Notes: generated by a model not told the origin, from the sequence alone. DNA of 19,632 bases from Kiloniellaceae bacterium (GCA_021776145.1 JAJFGM010000691.1:1-19632); one strand, 5' to 3'. Positions 1-8,966 are shown, numbered from the stretch's first letter. Program-made: numbers and translations.

Positions 1-1475
1 GTATTGAAGATGGCGAAAAAATCGAAACCGGTCAGGCGTCCGTCGCGCGCCGCGCCAACGCGCAGCTTTATCTCGGCCGGGTGCCGCTTGGTCGTCGACT
101 GCATGGATTCCGGTCGCGTATAGACGATGCGCGCCGGACGCCCCAGCTTCCAGGCCGCCAGGGCAACAAAGGGCTGCAGCGAGATATCCAGTTTCGAGCC
201 GAAGCCGCCGCCGCAGGCCGTCGGAACGACCCGTACTTGATCCAGCGGCATTCCCATGATGCGAGCCAAGGCATCGCGGTCCATATGCGGCGCCTGCGTA
301 CAGGCATGAACTTCCAAGCGATCGCCGACGCGGCGCGCGAAGCCGGCCTCCGGCTCGATATAGGCGTGCTCGACAAAAGGCGTTTCGAAATTTCCTTCGA
401 CGACCAAGACGGCCGCCGCGAAACCTTGTTCGAGGTCACCGCGTTCGACGAAACCTTCGGTCAGCACATTGCCGGGGCGCCCGGCGTGCAGTGGCGGCGC
501 GGTGGACGCTTGGGCCGCTTCGGGGTTTAGCAGCGGATCGAGCTCTTGCCAGGAGACCGGCAAGTCTTCGAGGTCGAGGTCAGCCATGGGGGCGGCCTCG
601 CCAACGACGAGGGCAACGGCCTCGCCACGAAAGCGGCAGACCTGCTCGGCGAACACCGGCTGATCGACGAAGCCTGGAATGACGCCAAAGCTGTTCTCGC
701 CCGGTACGTCCTTGGCCGAATAAACAGCAAGGATCCCGGGGCGCGCAGCCAGGAAGGCATCAATATCGCCGAGCGCGAAGCGCGCCGCATGGTGCGGCGA
801 ACGCAAAACCCTTACGACGAGCGCCGCTTCGGGGGCTTCATCGGCCGCGAAAAGGTCCTTGCCGGTTACCTTGACCATGCCGTCGAGCTTGCGGATCGAA
901 GCGCCGACGGCACAGCCGGCAAGCGGCACGCACTCCGCGGGAGTTGGGTCGCCGGCATGCAGGACCGCCGCGACGATCTTTTGATATCCAGTGCAGCGAC
1001 AGAGCACACCGCTAAGGGCCTCTTCCACCTCTGCCCGGCTGGGACAGGGCGTCGCGTCCAGCAGCGCCGCCGCCGCGACCAACATGCCGGGCGTGCAGAT
1101 GCCGCACTGTGCCGCGCCGTAGTGTAGAAAAGACTCCTGCAGCCGGCTGAGGCTTCCCGCGATACCCGCCAAATCGGTGGTCGCCAAATCCGTGGCCGCC
1201 AAATCCGTGGCCGCCAAATCCGTGGCCGCCAAGCCCGCGACAGTCGTCACCTTGCGGCCCTCGACCTGTGCCGCCGCTACCATGCAGGCACACACGACGT
1301 CGCCGTCCAGGCGCACCGTGCAGGCGCCGCAGTCGCCGGCATCGCATCCGACTTTCGTACCGGTCAGGCCAAGACGATCTCGCAGCACGGACGACAAACG
1401 CTCCCAGGGCGCGGCCTCGACAAGGACAGCGCGGTCATCGACCGTGAAAGAGATCTGTTGCGTCACCCAGCTCAT
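1..1475 (-). CDS. Xanthine dehydrogenase-family oxidoreductase, fused [2Fe-2S] and molybdopterin subunit (3' end cut by window)
   Basis: The protein oxidises a small, probably heteroaromatic or aldehyde, substrate at a molybdenum centre and passes electrons through two [2Fe-2S] clusters to the FAD subunit encoded just upstream. Reading from 1475 leftwards, 491 codons stay open to the window edge. A plant-type ferredoxin domain shows C44, C49, C52 and C64. The second cluster domain shows CGICTPGM (C124, C127) and CRCTGY (C159, C161). From about residue 190 the molybdopterin part begins (VGASIRKLDGMVKVTG), with the GGGFGSK motif later on. In most relatives the Fe-S and Mo parts are separate polypeptides; here they are one chain. 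The ATG at 1475 overlaps the stop of the FAD gene as ATGA, which fixes the start; an in-frame ATG at 1493 is less likely. A tandem Thr-Asp-Leu-Ala repeat lies between the two cluster domains. The substrate cannot be told from what is visible; purine, nicotinate-like or aldehyde substrates are all possible. Confidence 0.9.
   Translation of the reverse strand, partial: MSWVTQQISFTVDDRAVLVEAAPWERLSSVLRDRLGLTGTKVGCDAGDCGACTVRLDGDVVCACMVAAAQVEGRKVTTVAGLAATDLAATDLAATDLATTDLAGIAGSLSRLQESFLHYGAAQCGICTPGMLVAAAALLDATPCPSRAEVEEALSGVLCRCTGYQKIVAAVLHAGDPTPAECVPLAGCAVGASIRKLDGMVKVTGKDLFAADEAPEAALVVRVLRSPHHAARFALGDIDAFLAARPGILAVYSAKDVPGENSFGVIPGFVDQPVFAEQVCRFRGEAVALVVGEAAPMADLDLEDLPVSWQELDPLLNPEAAQASTAPPLHAGRPGNVLTEGFVERGDLEQGFAAAVLVVEGNFETPFVEHAYIEPEAGFARRVGDRLEVHACTQAPHMDRDALARIMGMPLDQVRVVPTACGGGFGSKLDISLQPFVALAAWKLGRPARIVYTRPESMQSTTKRHPAEIKLRVGAARDGRLTGFDFFAIFN
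1168..1232 (-). repeat. Four 15-bp in-frame tandem repeats inside the Fe-S domain linker
   Basis: On the plus strand the unit is GCCAAATCCGTGGCC. It occurs perfectly at 1183-1197, 1198-1212 and 1213-1227, with a diverged copy at 1168-1182 (two changes) and a partial one at 1228-1232. The unit is 15 bp, so the frame is kept and the protein reads A-T-D-L-A repeatedly at about residues 82-103. It sits between the ferredoxin-like domain and the helical second cluster domain, where relatives usually have a shorter loop. The near-identity of the copies suggests recent slippage expansion. Confidence 0.9.
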
Positions 1476-2314
1476 TCCGGCACCACCAGGCATTGCCCAA
1501 GACACCGTTTCACCAATTCCCGCGCCGCCTCGCGGCGGTAGTGCGCCGGCGCCCGAACATCATCGATTGGGCTCAGCGCCGTAAAATGCTCGGGTTTAAC
1601 AAGGGACCGCTGGGCGTCATCCATCGGTGACCCCAGCAGCGCCTTTTCCAGTGCCGTCAGGCGCTGCGCGACCAGCGAACAGGCACCCACCGCCACCGCC
1701 GCCGCGACACATTCGCCGGTCGCGCCACGCTCGAGGCGCGCCGCCACCATGGCAATTGAAATGACGAGGTATCTACGGGCTCCGAGTTTGAGGAATCCGC
1801 TGCGGCCCGTCGCCGCTTGTTTGGGAACGACGACCGCCGTAACCAATTCGTCCGGGCGGCGCTGGGTTTGCCGATTGCCGGTGATAAATTCGGCAAGCGG
1901 TAGACACCGCGTGGCATGCAGACTGGATAGTTCAACCTTGGCATCGAGGATCAAAAGCGCCGGCACACCGTCGGCCGCGGGGGACGCGTTGCAGAGATTG
2001 CCGGCCACCGTTCCGACGTTCTGGATCTGCGGCGAGCCGACTTCGCGCGCCGCCAGTTTCAGGGCATCGAACGCCGGCGGCAGATCGGCGCGCAAGACGT
2101 CGGTCCAGGTCGTCAAGGCACCAATGCGCCAAGTCTCCGCGTCTTCCCGAATGCCCCGCAGCTTGCCTAGTCTGGAAAGGTCGAGGATTGAATTGCGGAC
2201 TGGTTTGTCACCCAGGGCGGGATAAAAATCGGTGCCGCCCGCGAGCAGGGACCACGTCCGACTTTGTAGGTGCCGCAGCGCCTCGTCGACACTTTCCGGC
2301 CGTAGATAGGACAC
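1472..2314 (-). CDS. FAD-binding subunit of a xanthine dehydrogenase-family molybdenum hydroxylase (CoxM/XdhB type)
   Basis: This subunit binds FAD and takes electrons from the iron-sulphur clusters of the fused partner encoded just downstream. The 280-residue length is normal for the family. The two FAD signatures are visible: LLAGGTD near residue 24 and IQNVGTVAGNLCNASPAAD near residues 97-115. The C-terminal CO dehydrogenase flavoprotein-like domain follows (ALSPIDDVRAPAHYRREAA). Translation begins at a GTG preceded by a GGAGG about 8 bases upstream; the nearby ATG further upstream is out of frame. The stop overlaps the start of the Fe-S/Mo gene by 4 bp, so the two should be translationally coupled in one mRNA from the promoter at 2357-2386. 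The family is certain; the substrate is unknown. Confidence 0.92.
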   Translation of the reverse strand: MSYLRPESVDEALRHLQSRTWSLLAGGTDFYPALGDKPVRNSILDLSRLGKLRGIREDAETWRIGALTTWTDVLRADLPPAFDALKLAAREVGSPQIQNVGTVAGNLCNASPAADGVPALLILDAKVELSSLHATRCLPLAEFITGNRQTQRRPDELVTAVVVPKQAATGRSGFLKLGARRYLVISIAMVAARLERGATGECVAAAVAVGACSLVAQRLTALEKALLGSPMDDAQRSLVKPEHFTALSPIDDVRAPAHYRREAARELVKRCLGQCLVVPE

Positions 2315-2344
2315 CCCTCGCCCTCCAATCCGGCATTCTTATTT

Positions 2345-2360
2345 CATTTGTATACTAATG
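2345..2360. promoter_or_regulatory. Candidate operator palindrome (GTATAC-centred) overlapping the -10 box
   Basis: CATTTGTATACTAATG at 2345-2360 is a 16-bp inverted repeat with a single mismatched pair, centred on GTATAC. It overlaps the -10 hexamer and the likely transcription start of the molybdenum hydroxylase operon, the usual place for a repressor. The core T-N-GTATAC-N-A resembles sites bound by GntR/FadR (FCD)-type regulators of catabolic genes, but other dimeric regulators could fit. No regulator gene is visible in the window. Confidence 0.5.
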
Positions 2361-2386
2361 TAATTGCCGCCGTGAGCGCCTGTCAA
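2357..2386 (-). promoter_or_regulatory. Sigma70-like promoter of the molybdenum hydroxylase operon
   Basis: On the minus strand a perfect TTGACA (2386-2381) is followed, 18 bp on, by TACATT (2362-2357), a 4/6 match to TATAAT. Transcription would begin near 2350, leaving a leader of roughly 35 bases before the GTG of the FAD gene. The region is noticeably more AT-rich than its surroundings. Sequence match only. Confidence 0.55.
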
Positions 2387-2436
2387 GATCGATCCCGCCG
2401 GGCCTCGCATCATCAGAGACCGGGAGGTGTCACGCC

Positions 2437-5400
2437 TCAGCGATCCGGGCCATAGTCCTCGGGTATCGCCGAGACCTTGCCTTCACCGGAGAAAAGCCCG
2501 CGCAGGAAACCCGGTGCCAGGGCCGACAACGGGTTAACCTTGATCTTGGGATCTGCCAGATCGCCGCGAAGCGAATAGGTGACGGCGAGAATACCCTCGC
2601 CCTCGCCACCAACAAGGATGGGTCCCAGTAAAGGTATGCCGCCCAGCAAACGGTTGACGGCATAGGCGGGAACCAGCGTGCCCTGAAGATCGGCAAGGTT
2701 GCTGTCGAAGTCGACGCTGCCCTTCGCGGTCAGACCGAGCGACCCGCCATAGGCGCGGATTAGATCGCTGCTGGCCAGCCCGTCTTCGAGTTTAAAACTC
2801 CCGACCAGGCGTTGGAAGACGAGACCCTTGCCGCGCATGACTTCCTGAACACCGGTCAGCGACGCGATGTTCAAGATGCGCGCCATCAAGGGCGCTTCTA
2901 CGATCTTGAAATCCCGGGCTTCAATGCGCGCCGTCAGGATATGGCGCGGCAGCGGCCCGTCGCTGCGGCCGGAGATTTCCAACCCTCCGCCGATAATCTC
3001 GTCCTTGACATCCATGGCGCGCAGAGCCGACCCCAGGTCGTCACTGACGACGAGCAACGTCTGGCTACCCTCGCCATCGGGGCCGAATTCGATCCGCAAC
3101 AAATGGTCGAGCAGCTTTTCGGCGTTCACCGCATCTGTTTCTGCCGCGGGTGTCTCGGCGTTGGCATAAACCAGCAGTTCCTCGGGCACGTATCCGGTGA
3201 AATAGATCTGCCGCCAACCTTCATGAGTTCGCTCCAGCTTTAGGCTGACGTTCTCGAAATAGCGGTCTTCGGCAAAAAAGACCGCGTCGATCTTTTCCGC
3301 CGATAGCGTGAAGGGTGTGAAGTCTTTTTGAACGGCGTTGCGGTCCAGGGATTTTTCATCAGCGGCCGGCTGACCTTCGGCGCGGACTCCGCTTGCGGCG
3401 CCCTCGCCCTCTTTGCTATCCGCGACCGAGTCTTCCGCCAGGAAATACTTGGCATCGAGAATACCGCCACCGATGTTGACGTCGAAACTCCCGCCGCGCC
3501 TCAGCAACGTTACCCCGGTCAGGGTCGATCCGCCGAACTCCAACTCGACGAACTCGAAACGCTCGATATCGTTACCCTGTTCGCCGGGCCAGGCTTCGCC
3601 GAGCAACTGCAGGGCTCCGGCCCGCACCAGGATGTTCTTGTAGGAAACGATGCGGTCATCGACCAAATTGGCCTCAAAATGGGCCTCGCCGGGTTGGCCG
3701 GGTTCCTTTGACCATGATATCGCGGGCACATCGAGTGTGGCCTCGGCTAGGTTCACCGCCGCCTTCAACTGGCCGAATTGGCCACGCGCTGTATAGATCA
3801 CCTCGGCCGAGACCGGGCCAGTCATGACGTCCCCGAGATCGACTCCGAAGTTCTTTCGTTGCGCCTCGTTGATGTCCGGAATCAGCGCCTTAAGGAAGGT
3901 CGTGTATTCGCCTTCGTCGGTGAAGTTCTCGCTCCAGTCCGCCTGCATCGGGACATCGCCGAGTTGCAAGGGACCAACGACGCGCATGCCCTCTTTGGTC
4001 AGGCTCAGTGCCAGTTGTCCACCGCTCATATCGGCGCCGAACAACAGCCCCTTGATACCAACGTCGGTCATGTCGGCCTGGGCGGTTATGGCAATGTCGT
4101 CGAAGCCCAGATCAGCCAACAGAGGAAAGGCAAACGAAAGACGCGACTTTGCCTGTCCCAGCGATCCGGCCGGCGTGATTCCCAGGCTCGACAGGAGATC
4201 GAGCCGTTCGTGATCAAGAAGCAGCAGCGCATCGGCGACCGGTCCCGACACGGTGGCATCGATCTGCATATCCTCGGTCGCCGAGGGATCGACCCGGGAG
4301 GCCTCGAGGCCGGAAATAATAACGGTTGAATCCTCGACCTGCAGGCCGTCGAGATGGCCGCTGCCAGCGGCGAAAGTGAAGGTGTCCATATCGAATGACG
4401 CCGTGCCGGAAACCCCGAGGATCGGTGGCAACGGGCGGAGGAAATGCACTTCCAGATCACGATAATCGAGACTGCCGCCAAGGTCGCTGAGCAGGGGCCG
4501 CGAAAAATCACTGCCGGCAAAGCTCAGCTTGACTCGCGCCGCGGCGCGTTCGGCTATCCCGTCCGTCAGGTTTTCGACAATCCAGCCACGAGCATTGACG
4601 GCGAGACTCTCCGGCCAATAGTGACCCAGTTCGGCAATCGGCACGGCGGCGGCTTCAACGTCCGCTTCAATCGCGACATTGGCCGCAAAGCCGGGTGTGT
4701 CGCTGGTCACCGTGCCGACCAGGGACAGGGTCGGGCCGCCGTCTGCCGTGCCAAATGCGATCTCGGCCTTTCGCACATCGATGCGCGGCTCTCGGCCGTC
4801 ATAGGAACCCTCGAGCTGCAGCGCCTGGAACGGTACGGCGTCTACGATCAGATCAGGCACGGTCAGCTCGCCGGCACCTGCCCTCGCGGCAAAGCGTGCC
4901 TCGCCGATCCGACCGTCGAGGTCGAGCGTCGCAGAGACCGTGCCCTCAAGCGCGCTGGCGATACCGCCGACAGGCTCGAGGTCCGGCACGGCTCTGGCGA
5001 GGTCGGCCAGATAGAGCCCGGAAAACGATGCGGCGACATCGATGAGCCCCTCGGTCTTGTCGTAGACGAAACCAGCACTCAGGCGCGTACTCTCTTCGCT
5101 GCCGGCGAAATCCAGGTCCAGCTCTCCCGCCAGACCAAGGGCGTCGCGCCGCAGCTCGATATCGGCCAAGGGCACTTGCCAGAAACGGCTCATCTTGCGG
5201 TCATCGATCGTCACGCGTCCGCTCACAATGCGCACCGCCTGGAGGAACGAAAGCGGACGTTGCGGATCGGGATCTGCCATCAACTCGGCAACCAGACCGG
5301 GCAGCGCGGTTGAAAATCCCCGCGGCTTGTCGGTGGCAGCGGACTCCATCTCTTCCAGCCCGACAGGCCCGATCTGGAAGGAACCCGACTTCAAGCGCAC

Positions 5401-5775
5401 CATATGGACGCGAGCGCCGGCGATTTCGACAAGGGTTGGGGCGACCTTGCCCTGCAGAAGCGCGCGCAGGCTGAGACGCAGGGCGACTTCGGGCAAAGTC
5501 GCGAAGCGCAGGCCTTCGGCGTTAAGCAATACGACGTCGCGGATGTGCAGATCGACGGAACGTTCCCAACCCGCCCAGGTCAGGACGGTTTCCCCGACCT
5601 GCATGCTTCCGCCGTCCTGTGAACTCGCATAGGCGTCTTCAAGGTAGGGCGTAAGGAAGCCAAGTTGCACCGGGCCCGACGAAAGGCGCCACACAGCCAC
5701 GCCCGACAACAGCGCAACCGCAGCGAGGACGCCGATGACCAACTCGGCGGCTATAAACGTGGAGCGCCGAATCAT
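2437..5775 (-). CDS. AsmA-like / DUF3971 (YhdP-type) envelope protein
   Basis: A 1112-residue protein with one N-terminal membrane anchor (about residues 5-25, after MIRRSTF) and a very long beta-rich periplasmic body. The first part has the DUF3971 character (AVWRLSSGPVQLGFLTPYLEDA). The last 200 residues are a typical AsmA_2 C-terminal region: a LMARILNIASLTGVQEVMRGKG helix-loop, a SFKLEDGLASSD strand pair, and the YAVNRLLGGIPLLGPILVGG segment. Relatives (YhdP, TamB, AsmA) are inner-membrane proteins thought to bridge to the outer membrane and move phospholipids. The length is close to that of E. coli YhdP. I chose ATG 5775, which has GGGCGGGGA just upstream, over an in-frame TTG at 5796. 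It is divergent from glnE with about 120 bp between. The family call is firm; lipid transport is inferred from the family. Confidence 0.85.
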   Translation of the reverse strand: MIRRSTFIAAELVIGVLAAVALLSGVAVWRLSSGPVQLGFLTPYLEDAYASSQDGGSMQVGETVLTWAGWERSVDLHIRDVVLLNAEGLRFATLPEVALRLSLRALLQGKVAPTLVEIAGARVHMVRLKSGSFQIGPVGLEEMESAATDKPRGFSTALPGLVAELMADPDPQRPLSFLQAVRIVSGRVTIDDRKMSRFWQVPLADIELRRDALGLAGELDLDFAGSEESTRLSAGFVYDKTEGLIDVAASFSGLYLADLARAVPDLEPVGGIASALEGTVSATLDLDGRIGEARFAARAGAGELTVPDLIVDAVPFQALQLEGSYDGREPRIDVRKAEIAFGTADGGPTLSLVGTVTSDTPGFAANVAIEADVEAAAVPIAELGHYWPESLAVNARGWIVENLTDGIAERAAARVKLSFAGSDFSRPLLSDLGGSLDYRDLEVHFLRPLPPILGVSGTASFDMDTFTFAAGSGHLDGLQVEDSTVIISGLEASRVDPSATEDMQIDATVSGPVADALLLLDHERLDLLSSLGITPAGSLGQAKSRLSFAFPLLADLGFDDIAITAQADMTDVGIKGLLFGADMSGGQLALSLTKEGMRVVGPLQLGDVPMQADWSENFTDEGEYTTFLKALIPDINEAQRKNFGVDLGDVMTGPVSAEVIYTARGQFGQLKAAVNLAEATLDVPAISWSKEPGQPGEAHFEANLVDDRIVSYKNILVRAGALQLLGEAWPGEQGNDIERFEFVELEFGGSTLTGVTLLRRGGSFDVNIGGGILDAKYFLAEDSVADSKEGEGAASGVRAEGQPAADEKSLDRNAVQKDFTPFTLSAEKIDAVFFAEDRYFENVSLKLERTHEGWRQIYFTGYVPEELLVYANAETPAAETDAVNAEKLLDHLLRIEFGPDGEGSQTLLVVSDDLGSALRAMDVKDEIIGGGLEISGRSDGPLPRHILTARIEARDFKIVEAPLMARILNIASLTGVQEVMRGKGLVFQRLVGSFKLEDGLASSDLIRAYGGSLGLTAKGSVDFDSNLADLQGTLVPAYAVNRLLGGIPLLGPILVGGEGEGILAVTYSLRGDLADPKIKVNPLSALAPGFLRGLFSGEGKVSAIPEDYGPDR

Positions 5776-5817
5776 CGTGTCCCCGCCCGACAGCAAACGC
5801 AGGGCCGGCCGCCCGGG

Positions 5818-5833
5818 CCCGCCGAGCGGCGGG
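5818..5833. repeat. GC-rich inverted repeat between the divergent AsmA-like gene and glnE
   Basis: CCCGCC-GAGC-GGCGGG forms a perfect 6-bp stem with a 4-base loop inside the spacer that must hold both divergent promoters. No T-run follows on either strand, so it is not a classical terminator. It may be a protein-binding site or simply a GC-rich coincidence. Confidence 0.35.
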
Positions 5834-5899
5834 ACGGCGCGGGCTTGACCGGCAATTCAGCGTCTCGCAAGCTGCAGCTGATGATCAGGGCTGGGCGCA

Positions 5900-8878
5900 A
5901 TGAAATTTTCTTTCTTACCGGAAAAAAACAATCTACCGAAAATCGCCAACGTCGAACGCTCCGCTACAGGTTTGGAAGCTTGGTCCGAAGCGGTCAAGGC
6001 CCTAGCGGATCAAGATACCGCGACAGCCGCTTCCGAGCTTACAAGTAATCCAAGCGGTGCCGCACTCTTGACGGCCATTTTCGGCAATAGCCCCTTTCTC
6101 GAGCAGTGCGCAACTCGGGAAATCCCCTCATTCATTGCCTTTCTCGCAGAGGGCCCGGAACAGGCCTTGGGCAAGGAAATACATCGGCTGTCGAAGGACG
6201 TGTCCAGCCTAACCGATCGCACCGCGGTTATGCGCGGATTGCGCCACGCACGTCGCCGTGGCGCGCTTGTCATCGCTTTGGCTGATATCACTCAAATTTG
6301 GTCCGTCGATGAGGTAATTCAAGCCTTAAGCCGCCTTGCCGACGCTCTAATCTCGAGCGCGGTCTGCCATTTACTACGCCAGGCCCACGCTCGCGGCGAG
6401 TTGGTTCTGCCGCATCCCGATCAGCCGGAACGGGACTGCGGATACCTGATACTCGGAATGGGCAAACTCGGCGCGCGGGAACTCAACTATTCGTCCGACG
6501 TCGACCTGATCGTGCTCTTCGACCCGGACAAAGTCGATTATCGGCATCAACGCGCGCCGCAGGAAGGCTACGTTCGGCTGACTCGCGAATTGATGCGAAT
6601 TCTCGACGAACGAACGACCGACGGCTATGTCTGCAGGACCGATTTGCGGTTGCGTCCCGATCCCGCCGCCATGCCGCTCGCCATATCGATCAACAGCGCC
6701 CTGACCTATTACGAAAGCATGGGCCAGAACTGGGAGCGCGCCGCCATGATAAAGGCGCGACCGATCGCGGGAGACATGCGCCTAGGCGACCAGTTTTTGC
6801 AGGAATTACGCCCCTTCATTTGGCGCAAACACTTGGATTTCTGGGCCATCCAGGACGTTCACTCGATCAAGCGCCAGATTCATGCACAAAAGGGCGGCTC
6901 CAAAATCGCCGTCCAGGGTCACAACATCAAACTTGGCCGCGGCGGCATCCGTGAGATCGAGTTCTTTGTCCAGACCCAGCAGTTGATCTGGGGTGGCCGC
7001 AATCCGGCCCTGCGCTGCCAGAGAACCGTAGATGGGCTCTCCGCCCTCGCCGTTGCCGGGCAAATCGCGGAAACCACGGCCGATGAGCTCACGGCCGCCT
7101 ACGGTTATTTGCGGCGCCTGGAAAACCGCTTGCAAATGGTCGACGACCGCCAGACCCATGACCTGCCCGACAGCCCCGAGGGGGTTCGCGAGATTGCCGC
7201 TTTTCTTGGCCATGACGATGTCACCGCCTTCGAGAGCGAACTGTTGGCGCAGCTTCGCGTCGTCGAGGATCACTACGCCAGGCTGTTCGAGGAAGCGCCC
7301 GACCTTTCGGGGCCTGGCAATCTGGTCTTCACCGGCGGCGAAATCGATCCCGGCACCGATACCACGCTGCGCGAAATGGGATTCAGCGACGGTAGCCGGG
7401 TCTTTCATCTCGTGCGCGGCTGGCATCACGGGCGCTACCGCGCCACGCGCTCGACGCGCAGCCGCCAGCTTCTCACAGAGATCATGCCGGCCCTGTTGCT
7501 GGCTCTCAGTCAGACGGCCCATCCGGATCAAGCGCTGCTCAGGTTCGACGCGTTTCTCGCCAAGCTGCCCGCCGGGGTACAGCTCTTTTCGCTGCTCGTA
7601 TCGAACCCCAGGCTGCTCGACCTTTTGTCGGAAATCATGGGTGGCGCCCCGCAGCTCGCGGAAAGCTTGAGCGCCCGGCCGGTGCTCCTCGAGGCGGTAT
7701 TGTCTTCGGATTTTTTCGAATCCGCGCCGGACGCCTCCCGCCTTGCCGACGAACTCACCGAAACCCTGGTCCAGGCCCGCGACTTCCAAGACGTCCTCGA
7801 TTTGACCCGGCGCTGGAGCAGCGACCTCAAGTTTCAGTCCGGTCTGCGGCTCTTGCGTCACACGGCCGATATCGACGAAAGCGGCATGGCCTTAAGCGAC
7901 GTCGCCGACACCGTGATCCGCGGTCTCTATCCGCAGGTCCAGACTGAATTTGCGCGGCGCCACGGCGCGCCGCCCGGCGGTGGTCTGGCGGTCTTGGCGC
8001 TCGGCACGCTGGGCGGACGCGAGGTCACGGTCTCGTCGGATCTCGACCTCGTATTCCTGTATGAAGAACCACGGGACGCCAAACCATCGGACGGTGCCAA
8101 ACCTCTACAACCCGCTCTCTACTTCGCCCGCCTGGCGCAGCGCTTTATCAACGCCTTGACGGCGCAGACGGCGGAAGGCGGGCTTTACGAAATCGACATG
8201 CGGCTCCGCCCCTCGGGCAAGTCGGGGCCCATCGCAACGTCGCTGAAAGGCTTCCTTGCCTATCACAGCAAGGAGGCTTGGACTTGGGAACATATGGCGC
8301 TGACCAGGGCTCGGGTGGTATCGGGTGGTGCTGACTTCGCTGCACGGATCGAGGGTGGGATACAAAAGATCCTCTGCCAGCCGCGTGACCCGCAGAAACT
8401 TGTCCGCGATATCTCCGAAATGCGTCAACGCATTGAAAAGGAACACCCCGCCAAATCTCTGTGGAGCGTCAAGTACCTGCGTGGCGGCCTCGTCGATCTA
8501 GAATTCCTAGCTCAGTATCTGCAGCTGCGCCATGCCGCGACGCACTCCGAAATCCTCGACAGTTCGACACAGCGGGTCTTCGAGAAACTTGCCGAGCGCG
8601 AATTGCTGAACGCCGAGACGGCAAGGAGACTGGTCGCGGCGACCCGACTGGTTCGCCAGGTTCAAGGCCTGCTGCGCCTTACGGTCGGACCGGCCTACGA
8701 CGCCGACAGCCTGCCGGACGGCCTGCAGATCTCGTTTGCCAACGCCGCCGGAGCCGGCAGCTTTGCGGCACTACGTCAGGACCTCACCGAAACGGCGGCC
8801 TATGTTAACACGACCTTTGCCGAGTTGATCGACCGGCCGGCCGAAGACCTCGGGGCAGGAGCGGAAACGCCGGAATAA
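5900..8878 (+). CDS. glnE: Bifunctional glutamine synthetase adenylyltransferase/adenylyl-removing enzyme
   Basis: GlnE adds AMP to, or removes it from, glutamine synthetase according to nitrogen status, under control of the PII protein. The 992-residue protein carries both nucleotidyltransferase halves of the family. The N-terminal (deadenylylating) half has GMGKLGARELNYSSDVDL with the metal-binding pair D200/D202. The C-terminal (adenylylating) half has GTLGGREVTVSSDLDL with D714/D716. Each half is followed by its GlnD-PII-uridylyltransferase-like helical region (GRGGIREIEFFVQ near 347; RGGLVDLEFLAQYL near 861). Both catalytic Asp pairs are intact, so both activities are expected. In the second motif a Thr stands where most relatives have Lys (G-K-L-G-G). 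The ATG has only a weak AGGG upstream. No other nitrogen-regulation gene is adjacent. Confidence 0.96.
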   Translation: MKFSFLPEKNNLPKIANVERSATGLEAWSEAVKALADQDTATAASELTSNPSGAALLTAIFGNSPFLEQCATREIPSFIAFLAEGPEQALGKEIHRLSKDVSSLTDRTAVMRGLRHARRRGALVIALADITQIWSVDEVIQALSRLADALISSAVCHLLRQAHARGELVLPHPDQPERDCGYLILGMGKLGARELNYSSDVDLIVLFDPDKVDYRHQRAPQEGYVRLTRELMRILDERTTDGYVCRTDLRLRPDPAAMPLAISINSALTYYESMGQNWERAAMIKARPIAGDMRLGDQFLQELRPFIWRKHLDFWAIQDVHSIKRQIHAQKGGSKIAVQGHNIKLGRGGIREIEFFVQTQQLIWGGRNPALRCQRTVDGLSALAVAGQIAETTADELTAAYGYLRRLENRLQMVDDRQTHDLPDSPEGVREIAAFLGHDDVTAFESELLAQLRVVEDHYARLFEEAPDLSGPGNLVFTGGEIDPGTDTTLREMGFSDGSRVFHLVRGWHHGRYRATRSTRSRQLLTEIMPALLLALSQTAHPDQALLRFDAFLAKLPAGVQLFSLLVSNPRLLDLLSEIMGGAPQLAESLSARPVLLEAVLSSDFFESAPDASRLADELTETLVQARDFQDVLDLTRRWSSDLKFQSGLRLLRHTADIDESGMALSDVADTVIRGLYPQVQTEFARRHGAPPGGGLAVLALGTLGGREVTVSSDLDLVFLYEEPRDAKPSDGAKPLQPALYFARLAQRFINALTAQTAEGGLYEIDMRLRPSGKSGPIATSLKGFLAYHSKEAWTWEHMALTRARVVSGGADFAARIEGGIQKILCQPRDPQKLVRDISEMRQRIEKEHPAKSLWSVKYLRGGLVDLEFLAQYLQLRHAATHSEILDSSTQRVFEKLAERELLNAETARRLVAATRLVRQVQGLLRLTVGPAYDADSLPDGLQISFANAAGAGSFAALRQDLTETAAYVNTTFAELIDRPAEDLGAGAETPE

Positions 8879-8966
8879 CCGGGAGGCAAGCAAAGTTCCC
8901 CACCAACCCGTCATGGAGCTGCTGTTCGTCGACCACGATCAAGCCGCATTTTTTATGCCGCCGAGG

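Noticed and set aside
4444..5313. 289-codon plus-strand open frame opposite the AsmA-like gene
   Set aside because: Antisense shadow in GC-rich coding DNA; the product shows no family resemblance, and the minus-strand protein has clear AsmA features throughout.
5845..5873. TTGACC as a -35 box for glnE
   Set aside because: No acceptable -10 hexamer at 16-18 bp; left out of the annotation.
6806..7861. 351-codon minus-strand open frame inside glnE
   Set aside because: Shadow of glnE, which is unbroken and has its motifs on both sides; the reverse product has no recognisable domain.
8946..8962. GCCGCATTTTTTATGCCG as a hairpin after glnE
   Set aside because: It is a mirror-like rather than an inverted repeat, so it cannot fold into a stem; not a terminator.
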